Source: Hippasteria phrygiana
Lineage: Eukaryota; Echinodermata; Asteroidea; Valvatida; Goniasteridae
Assembly: GCA_037893225.1 (NCBI GenBank)
Contig: JAZGUH010000222.1
Span: 558,001-622,000 of the forward strand
Direction: 5' to 3'
DNA: 64,000 bases
Of this stretch, positions 1 to 12,059 are shown one piece after another. A model generated the notes under the pieces. That model had not been told where the DNA came from. It searched no databases and was given only the letters and a program-made list of their open reading frames with translations. Every line of letters begins with the position of its first letter. Positions within the stretch are counted from its first letter, which is position 1. Made by a program: the position numbers and the translations under genes.

Positions 1-1626
1 CAACAGGCCATTATTAACATACAATCATGGTGTGCAAAGTGGGGATTGAAATTGTCGGCACCCAAGACAGCTGCTATTCTTTTCACAAATAAAAAACATA
101 CTAAGATATCTCTTAATGTCCAGAATAGCCCCATAAAAATTCAGCAACATGCCAAATTTCTTGGTGTAATCTTTGACTCTAAACTCACATGGAAACACCA
201 TATAGACTACATCCGTGATAGATGCAGGAAGAAACTGAACCTGCTCAGATGTGTTAGTGGAAGTACATGGGGTGCAGACTGTACGACTCTATTCCAACTG
301 TACACTGCCCTTATTAAACCTATTATAGAATATGGATGTGAAGCGTATGATTCAGCTTCCAGTTCCCTCAAACAAAAACTAGACAGTATACAATATCAGG
401 CTTTAAAAATATGCACTGGTGCTCTACGTGGATCATCACTGAAAAAACTGCAGCTGGAATGTGGGGATCCCCCTCTTGCCCTACGTCGTAATTTTCTAAA
501 CAATCTCTATGGAATAAAAATCAGTGCTCATGAATCCCATCCAAACCAAAATCTCAAAACTAATAACTGGCAAAAACATTATTTTGCTGACATATGGCTA
601 AACACCACTCACAAAACCCCTTTCGAAGCCAGGCTTTCTAACTACCATTTTACTATTTATCCCCTTATAAATCCATTCCCATTTTGGTATTTCAACACTC
701 CCTATATATCTAAGGAGGTTTTATCACAAGTTAAAAATGTAGACAGGGCTATTGAAAAAAGCTATATCACCATGGACGTTATCCATTCAATGTGGCATAC
801 TTCTCTGCATATATATACTGATGGGTCATTTAATCCGACTCAAAATACCACAGGCTGTGGTATTTTTATTCCCCAATTTAAATACTCCAAAAGTATTCGA
901 CTTAATAATGGTATATCTATATTTACTGCTGAACTCTTCGCCATCCTTATTGCTCTTGAATGGATTGAAGATGTTCGACCACTCCACACCTGCATTTTTA
1001 GTGACTGCCTAAGTGCCTTGCAGGCTATTTCCCAAACTCCCCCTGACAATAAGGTGGTTTGTGACATCCGTCTCGCCCTTCTTAACATCCAACATCAGGG
1101 CAACGTGGTTGTTTTCGAATGGGTCCCTGGTCATTGTGGAATCCCAGGAAATGAAAAAGCTGACAAACTAGCCAAATCGGCCACTCAAAAACATACTCCT
1201 GACTGCTGCATTCCACTATCAATTCCCGAAATCAAATATGCTCTTAAAACTGAACTTAAAATAAGCTGGGCCCAGACTGATGGGATTGACGAGTTGCCAG
1301 AACCATCCTTTAAATTTAAAAACTGGGGACTTAAACGATGGGAAGAAGTCATTATGCATAGACTTCGCATAGGTATGTGTAGAGGTTTAAATAGTTTTCT
1401 GTATAAAATGGGTCTTCACCCACATGGTCTTTGTGATGTTTGTGCCATAAATGACAATGTGAAACACTTTATGCTTGAATGCCCAAAGTATCATAATCAA
1501 AGAAGACAACTTCAAGAAACACTGAAACTCTCAGATGCCCAAATGACCCTGAAAGAATTATTCGGAAGGAAATCACATATTCGTCAAATTTTGACCTATA
1601 TACACGCCTGCAACATTAGTATATAA
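1..1626 (+). CDS. LINE ORF2 3' part: reverse transcriptase C-terminus plus RNase H (5' partial)
   Basis: The frame is open from the first base of the window, so the first internal Met (46) is not a real start. The beginning matches the RT region just after the catalytic box (CAKWGL...PKTAAILF, then KFLGVIFDSKLTW and KPIIEYGCEAYDSAS), typical of I/Jockey-type non-LTR retrotransposons. An RNase HI domain follows with its acidic residues visible: YTDGSFNP, TAELFAI, FSDCLSA and NEKADKLA. A C-terminal Cys/His cluster (CDVC...HFMLEC) ends the protein. This is the best preserved of three copies in the window and has no internal stop, but RT motifs A to C lie off the left edge. The stop at 1624-1626 is followed almost at once by a second, related copy. 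Confidence 0.9.
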   Translation, partial: QQAIINIQSWCAKWGLKLSAPKTAAILFTNKKHTKISLNVQNSPIKIQQHAKFLGVIFDSKLTWKHHIDYIRDRCRKKLNLLRCVSGSTWGADCTTLFQLYTALIKPIIEYGCEAYDSASSSLKQKLDSIQYQALKICTGALRGSSLKKLQLECGDPPLALRRNFLNNLYGIKISAHESHPNQNLKTNNWQKHYFADIWLNTTHKTPFEARLSNYHFTIYPLINPFPFWYFNTPYISKEVLSQVKNVDRAIEKSYITMDVIHSMWHTSLHIYTDGSFNPTQNTTGCGIFIPQFKYSKSIRLNNGISIFTAELFAILIALEWIEDVRPLHTCIFSDCLSALQAISQTPPDNKVVCDIRLALLNIQHQGNVVVFEWVPGHCGIPGNEKADKLAKSATQKHTPDCCIPLSIPEIKYALKTELKISWAQTDGIDELPEPSFKFKNWGLKRWEEVIMHRLRIGMCRGLNSFLYKMGLHPHGLCDVCAINDNVKHFMLECPKYHNQRRQLQETLKLSDAQMTLKELFGRKSHIRQILTYIHACNISI

Positions 1627-1633
1627 ATAAATG

Positions 1634-3330
1634 GTTGTGTCCTTTTCAACATTGCATTTAATGACCTTGCAGAAGTTACTAAAGGTGTTATTGTCTCTCA
1701 ATATGCAGACGACATTGCCATCTGGAAATCTAGCAGAAATATTCCTTTGATTACTATTAAGAAAGTCCAACAAAACCTCAACGACATAAATGCCTGGTGC
1801 AACAAATGGGGATTCAAAATCTCCACACCAAAAACAATTGCTGTTTTGTTTTCAAAAAGGAGAAATATCACAACAAAGCTCAATCTCAATAATGTTGACA
1901 TTAATTTTTCTAAATCAGCTAAATTTCTAGGCGTCATCTTTGATAACAAACTTAACTGGAGCGAACACATAAACCACATTATCATCAGATGCAAAAACAA
2001 ACTTAATCTGCTTAAATGTGTTAGTGGTACAAAATGAGGAGCAGACTGCAGTATCCTTTATCAACTCTACAGAACACTTATTAAACCGGTATTAGAATAT
2101 GGTTGTGAAGCTTTCAATTCAACAGCTCCTGAACACAAGAAAAAGCTTGACAGCATACAATACCAAGCGCTAAAAAAATGTAATGGAGCATTACCTGGGA
2201 CTGCACTCAATAAACTTAAAATTGAGTGCGGTGACCCACCGTTACATATACGTCGTGACCTTCTCTGTAATCTTTATGGGGTCAAACTCAATACATATTA
2301 AACTCATCCAAATATAAGTATCTTCTCTCTGATTGTTGGCAAAAGCATTATTTTGAGAGAAACAAATGGGCCGCGATAACCTTCATCATACCCCCATTTG
2401 AAGCGAGATGGGACCAAACTCCTATAAACATTGTTCCCTTACACAATCCTTTCCCGTATTGGCATTATACTGAACCGTGTATTTCCTCTGAAATACTTAA
2501 CCGCACTTCCCACATAACAAACAATAATGGAAAAGGTCTTATCGCCACAGAATTTGGGTAATTCACTACACATCTACACAGATGGCTCCCGCAATCCTAA
2601 TACGAATGCTGTTGGCTGTGGTTTATACATACCCCAACTTAATTATACTAAGAGTATACAATTATTAATGATGCTTCGATCCATATTTACTGCTGAATTC
2701 TTTGCCATTCTATTAGCCGTAGAATGGATAGAAGAGGTCAAACCCATCCACACATGCATCTTTACTGACTGTTTAAGTGCAATCCAAGCCTTATCTCAAC
2801 ATATTCCTGATAATAAAATTATTTGTGATATTCAACACACCTTGATTAATATCCGAAACCAAGCAAGCAAGGTCGTTTTTGAATGGATCCTAGGTCATTG
2901 TGGAATAAATGGTAATGAAAAGGTTGATCAACTCGCAAAAAAAGCTACACGGAAAGACAATGTTGATTGTTCCTTGCCACTAACAGTCCGAGAGGCGAAA
3001 CACCACCTTAATAACCAACTTAAACATAAATGGCAACAAGAATGGAATGAATCCAAACAATCAGAGCTTAAAATAATCCAACCAACTGTTTCCCTTCACA
3101 TGAATATATGGAACTTTCCACGCTGGCAAGAAATAAAAATCCACAGACTGCGTCTAGGAACATTTGATAATCTAAATAGTTTTTATCAAAAAATAGGTAA
3201 ACATCTAGACTGTTTTTGTGAAACCTGCCACTGCTATGACAGTGTTAAACACTTCATTATCTCTTGTAAAAAATACACTAACTGCAGGAAAATCTCCAAA
3301 AGGCTCTTAATTACACTACAGAACAAATGA
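1634..3330 (+). pseudogene. LINE ORF2 fragment, second copy (RT to RNase H), decayed
   Basis: It is 5'-truncated and starts within RT with a readable QYADDIAIW (the YADD catalytic box) near 1698-1724, then NAWCNKWGFKISTPKT and KFLGVIFDNKLNW. A stop at 2035-2037 breaks the frame. The RT thumb region continues in fragments, and RNase H resumes in an open stretch at 2527-3330 (IYTDGSRNP, TAEFFAI, FTDCLSA, NEKVDQLA, ending with CETC...HFIISC). It is related to but clearly diverged from the copy at 1-1626 and the copy at 8.8-10.8 kb. It abuts the first copy head to tail, either a nested insertion or the debris of two insertions. Confidence 0.85.
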
Positions 3331-3469
3331 CTTTCAATAATATATTTAAACACAAAAATAATATCATCCATATATTGCAATTATTCATCAAGGAATGCAA
3401 TGTAAAATGTTTACAATACATAACAGCACTGCTTATGACACACATCACTGCATTCCTAAAACTGGGAGA

Positions 3470-3640
3470 GAAGTATGAATGGTTGGCTGGACAGGGCGTC
3501 ACCCCTACCTGGAGGTGTTGCAAACCTGCAAATCAACCGGCGGGGCCCGGGCCCTTAAAATGCATGGGACATGATTCGGCCTCGCAGGACATCTTGTGAC
3601 GCTTTATGTCTGGAGGATCATGAGTGCTTCTCGCTCTCTC
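3470..3640 (+). repeat. LINE family 3' UTR tail, copy 1
   Basis: About 170 bases here match the segment at 10845-11010 closely. Shared blocks include ATGGTTGGCTGGACA, CGGGGCCCGGGCCCTTAAA, GACGCTTTATGTCTGGAG and GATCATGAG. Both lie directly downstream of an RNase H-containing LINE fragment, so I read them as the 3' untranslated tail of this LINE family. Weaker similarity continues (TTTTTCGCTCATGGTGCAAAG against TTTTTCGCTAATGGCGCAAAG), so the tail may extend to about 3930. No coding sequence is seen between 3331 and 4070. Confidence 0.7.
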
Positions 3641-4073
3641 TAGCAAATTCCTACAGTTTTCAAAAATTCTCAAATTCTTTTGATAGATCTCACCCCTGAA
3701 AAGTACCTTTCTCAAAAGTGTTTGTAGCGCTCCCTAATGTTTTGATTTGTTTTTCGAATTATCGCGCAATTATCAAGATTCGTCACTACTCTTCGTCTAA
3801 CGCCGCTACGCGGCGCTTTCCTACTCCACCGTTGCCCGAACATCTGACGTCATACTTCGTGGCTCGTGAATATAGTTTCAGCACAGCATGAAGGAGGCTA
3901 GTTTTTCGCTCATGGTGCAAAGAGCACAATCATATGGTGTACTATTTACGACACATCACTTTGCCTCTTCCACACGCGACGCGACTATACGACGCGACGG
4001 CACGACGGCTCCGTTGCATCGTGCCGTCGCGTAGTGCCGTCGCTTCTTTCCCATTACTTTTGTGCACATTCTG

Positions 4074-4211
4074 GCGTCGTGTTTCGCGTCGTGTTTCGCG
4101 TCGTGTTTCGCGTCGTGTTTCGCGTCGTGTTTCGCGTCGTGTTTCGCGTCGTGTTTCGCGTCGTGTTTCGCGTCGTGTTTCGCGTCGTGTTTCGCGTCGT
4201 GTTTCGCGTCG
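4074..4211. repeat. 12-bp minisatellite (CGTCGTGTTTCG)n
   Basis: About 11.5 near-perfect tandem copies of a 12-bp unit that contains CGTCG and a TTTCGCG core. All reading frames through it are open as an artefact (arginine/valine/serine runs on one strand, arginine/glutamate/threonine on the other). The flanks are also rich in CGACGCGAC-like words, which suggests expansion from a local seed. Confidence 0.95.
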
Positions 4212-4265
4212 AATAATCATGCTATTGTGAACATGCGCAGTTTAAATACCGAACTGGCTCACAGA

Positions 4266-4700
4266 GGGCGTGTTTGTTTCACGCAGATCCGGAGCGCGAT
4301 CAGTGATCCGGAGCGTCGAAAGCTGCTCCGGATCACGTTTTTAGTGATCCTGCTCGCGAGGTGGGTTTCGCAAGATCCAAGATGGCGACGTGCGAGACGG
4401 ACAGAGAAACGTGAGGGTATTTTTTCGTAGATTTGAAGCATTTAACGAGCTATTGTGACAGTATTTACTCATAATACTTTTACAGTGTATTTTTGTTATT
4501 AAAGCTATACGATTTATTTACTTTTCTGGAAATACTAGATAGTTCATCATAAAAATCGCCCTACAGAATCTGAAGCAGACAACATTGTCGTGTAATACAA
4601 ATTCTCCCAGCATGCAACATATAGCGAGAGGGATTCGCGATCCTGTTTGTTTTCGTTCGGCTCTGGATCACTTCCCGATCCGTGTGAAACAAACGGGCCC
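4266..4700. mobile_element. MITE with GGGCGTGTTTGTTTC ends, copy 1
   Basis: The left end (GGGCGTGTTTGTTTCACGC) is inverted at the right end (GTGTGAAACAAACGGGCCC). Both arms carry repeated GATCNNGAGC / GGATCAC words just inside, so the element can fold back. A related copy with the same ends lies at 59131-59315. No coding capacity is seen. Confidence 0.7.
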
Positions 4701-4751
4701 AGAATAACCCGCTAATACATTTATTTTGTCCCGCCAGACAGGTTCGGCGCT

Positions 4752-5806
4752 CTAGTGTGAAAAGGCCTTAGGTTCTATAATGTCATGCTCTATCATGCAT
4801 TTAACCTCTTCCCAAACCTTTGTAGGGTTAAGTCGGTAGGGTGCCTGTTTTATAGGTCTTGTATTTCCTACATCAACATCATGAACGGCGACCGACGTAC
4901 GGCCTGGCTTGTCAGAACAAACTCGCTCGTACTTTTGGAGTAGATTTGATAAATCTCTCCGTTGGTCATTGTGCAAATGGTCAAGGTTTTCGTCCAAATT
5001 GGCAAGAATTTCAGAATTTGAAAGCTGAACAGCCAAAAACTCATGTTTAGCTGGTTTTGTCTCAAGGTCTTCTTCATCTGAATTGTCACTGTCGGGTTTT
5101 GGCTCAATGACAGTTACCCCCACCGGTTGGCCAGAATTATCACGCTTGTAATACTTCTTGAGCATGTTCACATGACAAACTCTTTGGCTCTTAAGTTCTT
5201 CGATTTGTAATTTACATCATTGAGTTTCTTTTTTACACAGTTGGGCCCACTAAACTTCGCTTTTAGGGGCTCGCCATGGCATGCACACAGAGGCAACAGC
5301 ACTAGCACTTTTTCACCGGGGTTTAAAGATGCGGACTTCTTGTCTGCTCTAGTCTTCATGACCCATTGAGACACCTTGAGATGTTCTTGTGCCACAGAAC
5401 ATGCTTTGGACAGCCTCTCCTTGAAGTTCGACACATAGTCGAGCAGATTGGTCCCATCTTCCTCTGCCAGAAACCTCTCCTTCTTGATTAGTTTCAAAGG
5501 CCACCTCACCTCATGACCGTAGACAACTCAAACGGAGTAAAACTGGTTGACTCGTTCGGTGAGTCCCTATAGTTGCAAACAGCAGAAAGGGAATTCCTTT
5601 GTCCCAATCTTCTGGGAAATCCTCGCAGTATGCTCTTATCATATTCTTGATGGTTTGGTGGTACGTTTCCAGAGCTCCTTGAGACTGCGGGTGATATGCA
5701 AATGATTTCAACTGCTTGATCCCCAGCTCACGCAGGACTTCTTGAAACACACCCGACATGAAGTTAGACCCCTGATCGGACTGCACTTCTTTCGACACCC
5801 GTTTAA
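4752..5806 (-). pseudogene. Ty3/Gypsy pol fragment with integrase upstream of RT (Gmr1-like order)
   Basis: Read on the minus strand, an integrase core comes first: QSDQGSNFMS, AYHPQSQGALE and the following helix. It is followed by the integrase C-terminal region (FKERLSKAC...PGEKVLVLLP...AKFSGP). After one frameshift come CHVNMLKKYYKRD, an acidic linker and the N-terminal approach to RT (KPGRTSVAVHD, PIKQAPYRLNP, EEVKCMIEHDIIEP). The fragment stops before the RT catalytic core, at about 4752. Integrase preceding RT is the reverse of canonical Gypsy and matches Gmr1-type elements known from fish and invertebrates. The 5' side is cut at about 5806 by unrelated repeat DNA. Confidence 0.75.
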
Positions 5807-6050
5807 AAAAAACTAAATTTTCTGCTAGCATAAATTTGGATTTTACTTTGACGACTATCTGGGTGCCCCAAAAGTGGACAAGTAAAAATCCCAAATTTCC
5901 ACTAGCAGAATTGTATGGTGGCCCAAAAGTGGACAAACCCCATTTTCCCATTTTCTGCCAGCAGAATTTCTGATTTTTGAAGTCGCGAAAACCCTTTTCA
6001 TAAATGTAAATTTTCTGCTAGCAGAAATTTTGGTTTTACTTTGGTGGCAA
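5807..6050. repeat. Cluster of TTTTCTGCTAGCAGAAAT palindromes
   Basis: Four imperfect copies of a palindromic word centred on CTGCTAGCAG occur near 5817, 5898, 5953 and 6011, with shared CCCAAAAGTGGACAA spacers. The cluster joins the Gypsy integrase fragment abruptly, so it looks like an inserted short repeat element. Confidence 0.6.
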
Positions 6051-6059
6051 ATGTATACA

Positions 6060-7758
6060 TGTACGTTGTTTTGGGTATTTTTTTATGCGGCCGCGTATTT
6101 TGGAGGACCAGCGAAGAATTAATCGGGCCATAAAACAATAGTTCCAAGTCTTTAGCCACCTGTAGATTTTATGAAATATGTCCAGATCTTAAGCATAGTC
6201 AAATCTCAAAACATTCTGCCACGTCCTTTGAAAGATCAGGGCCATTATAACCTCCAGCACATTGAACTGCAATCGATCGTGGGCAGAGTTTTTCGGTCGA
6301 TGTCCCACTCTTTTGTACTGGACATCTCACACTGTTCACGTCGTATACCGTTCGCAATGCAATGTCATGTTCTTCCAACCCCTGAAAACTGGACGATTGC
6401 ATTAGTCAAGGAGCAAAACCTCTAAAACCTATGGACTTTCCACAACACCCACTCATCAGTTTGACTGCATAGGATGCTAGTATACAAATACAGCATGGTT
6501 TGAGGGGAAGTAGTGGGAATTACTGGCCCTTCGGTGTAGGTCAGCTCGACTACCTCCCGACGGAAATGACGGAAATCAATCACGGTAATCTTACGTTACT
6601 CGTAGACGTCATTGTTGTTTTTAGCTCAGCTGCGGAGTAGTTGTCATGGCAACAGGGTTGAAAAAGTCTGGGGCCAACACTCTTTAATGTGCCTTTACTG
6701 CAGTATTTACAAGGACTACAAACAACAGACTGGTTCCGTAAAGATTACATGCCATAAACTACATGTTTACGAGGCGGGTTCCAGAGGGAATGTTTGGTGC
6801 TACCAGAAAAAAATACCGCACGGCAGCGAGCTGGATACTCACCGGGATGACGTCACCTGGCAGCGTATCATTTTTACTTCCCGGACGCGCGGCGGAATCG
6901 GCCAATGACGTGCTCCAATTTGCTCATGAATATTTATGAGGTGTAGTAAAATATACTCTCTACTGAACACACCTCAACCTGTGTGGCAATCTTGAGCTAC
7001 AGCGCTAATTAATGATGTTTTCCCATGGGAATGTGCAGTATAAGATTCTGTGCCAGACGAATGTATTTTCTGAGGTAAGATGAGACAAATAATATTCTTA
7101 GTGTTTGCAATGTATTGTTATGATAATTTCCTGTTCTTGGTTTCCGGGGCAGTGGCTTTTGGTTACAATTATGCACATTTGTCATTTGACGTTCGGTAGA
7201 TTAGTCCGTCATTTGAATTAGTCTTTCACTGATTTTAATTCGTCAAGCAATTAAAATGATTCTTCGAGCAATTATAATTATTCGTATTGCATGGACTTAA
7301 ATTCGTCATACCCCTAAACTAAATCGTCATCTGAATAATCACTTGCATTACTAATTCCTTTCCTGCTATTTGACGGCTTTCTCACCCTGATTAAAATTTT
7401 CAGTGACCGTACCACCATTTCCGCGCGCACGCTAGCGATAATCGCTGTGTAGTTGACGGGATACAGGAAGTTTCATTGTTACGCAGTGGTTTCAGTGTGG
7501 TCGCGGAGGGGCTTTTTCCATTGGACTTTTTATCGTCCCTAAAAACTTTCAGAGGCCGCGCGGATATCTTCCGCAACCACTTTCGGCCTGAACACGTTCA
7601 TATTTAACTGTTGATTTTCATGTTTGCCTTTTTAAAGATATAAGATAAAAATGTGGCTACCTTTCCGTAAAAATGGAAAGTCTTGGCTAAAAATCGATAT
7701 CAGGCAATGTAGCCTCAAATTTGGCCCTAAATAAGACATGCATGCAAAACCACGAGTA
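6060..7758. other. No gene recognised
   Basis: I see only short unconvincing reading frames and simple AT-rich stretches. From 7200 to 7340 there are repeated ATTCGTC / AATTAGTC words. Nothing is supportable as a gene. Confidence 0.6.
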
Positions 7759-7759
7759 A

Positions 7760-7939
7760 AAGGGCCGGTCACACTGCAACGATAAACGATAACGAAAACG
7801 AAAACGATGTAAATAAACGCTCTCTATTGGTGGATGGAACGTGCGGTAATACGCGCGCGTTCCACCCACCAATAGAGATCGTTTATTCACATCGTTTTCG
7901 TTTTCGTTATCGTTTATCGTTGCAGTGTGACCGGCCCTT
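7760..7939. mobile_element. Foldback MITE with AAGGGCCGGTCACACTGCA ends
   Basis: The element is almost entirely an inverted repeat. AAGGGCCGGTCACACTGCAA at the left returns inverted at the right, and the arms continue through (CG)ATAAACGATAACGAAAACG and CTCTATTGGTGG. Only about 20 unpaired bases, rich in CG, lie in the centre. It could form a hairpin of roughly 80 bp. Confidence 0.85.
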
Positions 7940-8765
7940 AACCTAACAATAGAAAAGTATTTATGAAAAACGACAGTTAAATATAAACGTGTTGTTTTAC
8001 ATCAAGGTCGCGGTAAGTCGAAAGGGATGTTATAGTTTACCGCGCGTCTCCAGTGGACTTAATTTTGTCATTCTAAAGAAAAGTCGTGGTATATAGATTG
8101 ACAAAAATAAGTCCAATGGAAACATGGCTATACTTGGTTTAAATCTACCCCTATGTGCATTTTATAGGGTTTCAGTTAAAATAAGAATTCGAAGGTTTTT
8201 TCCACAATTGCGAAGCTTATGATTAGGCTGGGTGTTTCAGTGTAATGGGCATAAAATGCATGATTGTTTATTTCTCCATTTCTTTTCCCATCCCCCATAT
8301 TTCTTTCTAGGGTTTTTGTCTGTCTGCCCTGTATATTTTGTTTTTGTGTGTGGGAAATTTTGTTTTCGTTTGTCTATTGATTGTTTGTGTTTTCGTTTAT
8401 ATTTTGATTGTTTGGGGGAGGCGGCCGGGGGCTCCTCAGACATGTCGGGGGCTCCTCGGACATGTCGGAGGCAAAAGAAGTGTGGTTTTAAAGTTGTGCG
8501 CCCTTTATCGGTGTTGGTGGACAGAGAGGGGGAAGGAGAGGGAGCGGGCATGGTGGATTCTATACAGCAACTTTTTTGAGCGGATGACAATTAGAACAAT
8601 TGGAATAATTGTTTATTCTGAATTTTACAAATTTGTCTTCAAAATAAGATACGGTTTAAATTTCCTTTTTATGGGGTTATAGAGCAGGCCTATACTGCCC
8701 GTTGTTTTCAAAACAGTTTCCATAAATAGGGCTACTCCGAGGAAAATGCAGTTGCGCGTTTAACT
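7940..8765. other. No gene recognised
   Basis: There is a GT-rich stretch at 8280-8410 and a short direct repeat (GGGGGCTCCTCGGACATGTCGG, two imperfect copies) at 8425-8468. The overlapping frames at 8232-8682 lack recognisable domains and are not called. Confidence 0.5.
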
Positions 8766-8769
8766 CACG

Positions 8770-10790
8770 ACTACTCTGGTATCTAGAAACCCACAACCTG
8801 TTATCCAACCATCAGAGTGGCTTCCGAAAAGGAAGAAGTACCAAAGATCATATCGTCAATTTGGAATCCTCAATCAATAAAGCCCGGAGTAATAAAGAAA
8901 GCACCCTTGCCATTTTTCTTGATATTGAAAAAGCTTATGATATGCTCTGGCGCAAAGGTATCGTTATTAAATTACACTCCATGGGTATCTATGGTCGGAT
9001 AATAAAATAGATTGATAATTTCCTTACTGATAGAAAAATTCAAGTCAGAGTCAATAACTTTCTTTCTAAAGAAGGAACTTTGGAAAATGGTGTTCCACAG
9101 GGCAGTGTTTATATTAGTCCTCTTCTCTTTAACGTTGCTGTCAATGATCTCTCCCATCATGTGGTTGATGCTAATGTCTCGCAATATGCAGATAATATCA
9201 CCATCTGGAAATCCAACAGGAACACATCTTACCTGGAAAAAAAAAAATACAAAACCTTAACAATATCAATTTGTGGTGTGACAAATGGGGTTTCAAGTTG
9301 TCCATCCCCAAAACAATTGCTGTATTTGTCACCAACAAAAACACTTCGATATCTCCTTGCACATCCAAAACCTCCCAAATTCTTGGGAGTTATTTTTGAC
9401 AGCAGGTTAACATGGAATAAACACATAGACAGTATCATCACTAAATGTAAAAAGAGACTTAACATCCTCAGATGCATTTGCGGTATTTCCTGGGGGGCAG
9501 ATTGCAAAACACTTTATCAGCTCTATAGTGCTTTAATAATACTTGGAGTATGGATGTGAAGCCTTTGACTCGGCATCCCTGACTATTAAGCAAAAACTTG
9601 AAAGCATCCAATATCAAGCTCTCAAAATTTGTACAGGAGCTATTCACAGTACTCCACTTTTTAGACTGCAAACTGAATGTGGAGACCCACCTCTGGTGCT
9701 ACGAAGACAGCTCTTATGCAATCTATATGGAATTAAAATAAATGCTCACAAATCTCATCATAATGATTATATAAATCTTGATAACTGGCAAAAGCACTAC
9801 TTTGCTGATAAATGGACTTTTGCTACTCATAAAACCCCTTTTGAAGCCAGGATCTCTCAATTCCCGTATACAATTCCCCCCTCAGTGATCCTTTCCCCTT
9901 TTGGCATTATAGCAAGCCTTTTATTTCCACCGAGATCCTCTCTCGAGTGGCAGATGCTACCAATACCTACGATAAGAGAATTATTAGCGTAGAAATCATT
10001 AAAACAACCTGGATTAATTCACTTCACATATACACTGATGGTTCCTACAATCCCACCCTTGACACGGTCGGATGTGGCATTTAATATATCCCCCAACTTA
10101 CATATAGTAAAGCATCCCGCCTCAATAATGGTATCTCTATTTTTACGCAAGAACTTTTCGCGATTCTCCTCGCATTAGAATGGGTTGAAGATGTCAAACC
10201 TTTGCATACCTGTATTTTCAGTGACTGTCTCATCGGTGCCCTCCAATCCATCTCCATACCCTTTCCGCAACATAAAATTGTCTGCGATATCCGGCATACC
10301 ATAAATAATATCAAGCACCAAGGCAATACAGTTAGTTTTGAATGGCTCCCTGGACACTGTGGGATAAACGGAAACGAAAGAGCTGATGAAATTGCTAAGT
10401 CAGCCACATATAAAACCAATATCGATCATAACATACCCCTACTAGACAATGAAATTAAACACATTTTTTAAGATCAACTGAAAGAAAAATGGACTACAAG
10501 GAAATACAAGGCTCCCTTCCTTTTCTCAAGCTTTGGTATGAAACGCTCCCAAGAAGTAATCTTACACAGATTGCGACTTGGCATATGCAAAGGTTTGAAT
10601 AACTACCTTTATAAAATTGGCAAACACCCAAATGGATTATATTAATATAACAACCAAAGGAAAAACCTCATAAAGTCACTCGGCCTCTCCAACACTCAAA
10701 TAATTACACTCCAACAGCTCCTTGAACCCAAACAAAACTACCACCACATCATCAAGTATGTCCATAACTGTAATGTCAATATATAATTCC
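8770..10790 (+). pseudogene. LINE ORF2 fragment, third copy (RT and RNase H), decayed
   Basis: This copy keeps more of RT than the other two: HQSGFRKGRSTKDHI, FLDIEKAYDMLW (motif A), NGVPQGSV (motif B) and QYADNITIW. In the last, the second catalytic Asp of YADD is replaced by Asn. The thumb and RNase H follow (HIYTDGSYNP, FSDCL, NERADEIAKSA). Stops and shifts at about 9010, 9540, 9990, 10082 and 10470 break it. The family's 3' tail follows at 10845-11010. It belongs to the same family as the copies at 1-3330. Confidence 0.88.
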
Positions 10791-10844
10791 CGATACACCT
10801 CGTTGATTTTCCTGATGTTGCATCAGTTTCAGGGAGGAGTAAGT

Positions 10845-11010
10845 GTAAATGGTTGGCTGGACATAGTGTCACTCATCATCACCTGAAGGTGTTGCGGACC
10901 TGCGAATCACCCGAGCGGGGCCCGGGCCCTTAAATTGCACGGCACATGGTCCGGCCTTGCAGGACACCTTGTGACGCTTTGTGTCTGGAGGATCATGAGC
11001 ACTTCTTCTC
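10845..11010 (+). repeat. LINE family 3' UTR tail, copy 2
   Basis: It matches 3470-3640 and lies at the equivalent place after the LINE coding region, which supports it as the family's 3' end. Confidence 0.7.
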
Positions 11011-12055
11011 CCTACCATTTACCTGTTTGTTTGTTCTACGCCTAATTCCTCAAACTTTTTCGTAGTATCGACTCTTTCTGTTTTTCGATTAGCCCACAAA
11101 GTCACCACAACCGAACACGATGCCTTTTACAGTGTATAATTTCTACGCGAATATTATCTGAATGTGGCAGCGTCACTTTTTCGCTAATGGCGCAAAGGGC
11201 ATAAATTTGCCGTACGCGCCAACCTGTCTACATCAACAACAATAACAGTCATTGCACGTGATGGGATTTCCCCAAATGCTCCCGAGACTTGCAACACGTG
11301 CAGAGGTGTGCACCGCGGCTGTTTCAGTCCCGGGTCAAGTTTACGTAAGACATTGAGGCATTGGTTGGGGCATGTTCTTCCTCCATAGGGGTAAATCTCA
11401 CATAGGCCTACATGTTAATTAAAGATTTCATGGAACAGATCGTAATAAGTTTCTCCGGACCTACAAATTACTGTTTGTGACTTTCGTTCTCTGTATGAAT
11501 TTTATGTGATGCATTTAAAGATGATGTTGATTGCTGAGATTTTGAGTTGTTACAAACGATGCTGCACAGTCATGACATCAACTTGAATTTGTTTACTAAA
11601 TGTCCACGCATAGAATTCCCCGTAAAATCTTCATAAGCGATACAAAAATCAACTGGAAATTTGGCAAAACTGTACATATCGTTTATCAAATTCATCGGAT
11701 CAGAAATCATGTTCAAGTTCTTTTTCAGGTAAGTTGTATAGGTTAGGCCTTATCCGGCGCCAAAAAGTATTCTTAAATGCTGATAATTCTGATAATAAAA
11801 CGGAAGGCTTCGGATCATGCGGAACGAATAGCTCTCTTCTTTAGCGAAGAATGAAAAAGTCCATAGGCCGACCGTAGTACGATCTGCGTTCTTCCTACAC
11901 AAACTTTGTCCTGTGGTCTTTGTCATGTGGTCTCATTTATAAGAGTCCATGAGCTCAAAATCAGCAAACAAATTGACAGGCAGGACCCTGGAAGGACTGA
12001 GAAGAAACGTACACATGGAACAGTCTGTCCGTGGCGATATACACAACACCGGGCC
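11011..12055. other. No gene recognised
   Basis: Mixed AT-rich spacer without recognisable coding sequence or obvious repeats. Gypsy-like coding similarity begins near 12060. Confidence 0.5.
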
Positions 12056-12059
12056 GGTA

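Noticed and set aside
3934..4430. Overlapping open frames in three or more frames and both strands
   Set aside because: They come from the 12-bp minisatellite, whose unit has no stop in any frame; the peptides are pure repeats.
8232..8682. Overlapping 115- and 114-residue open frames
   Set aside because: Composition reflects a GT-rich stretch; no domain and no conserved start context.
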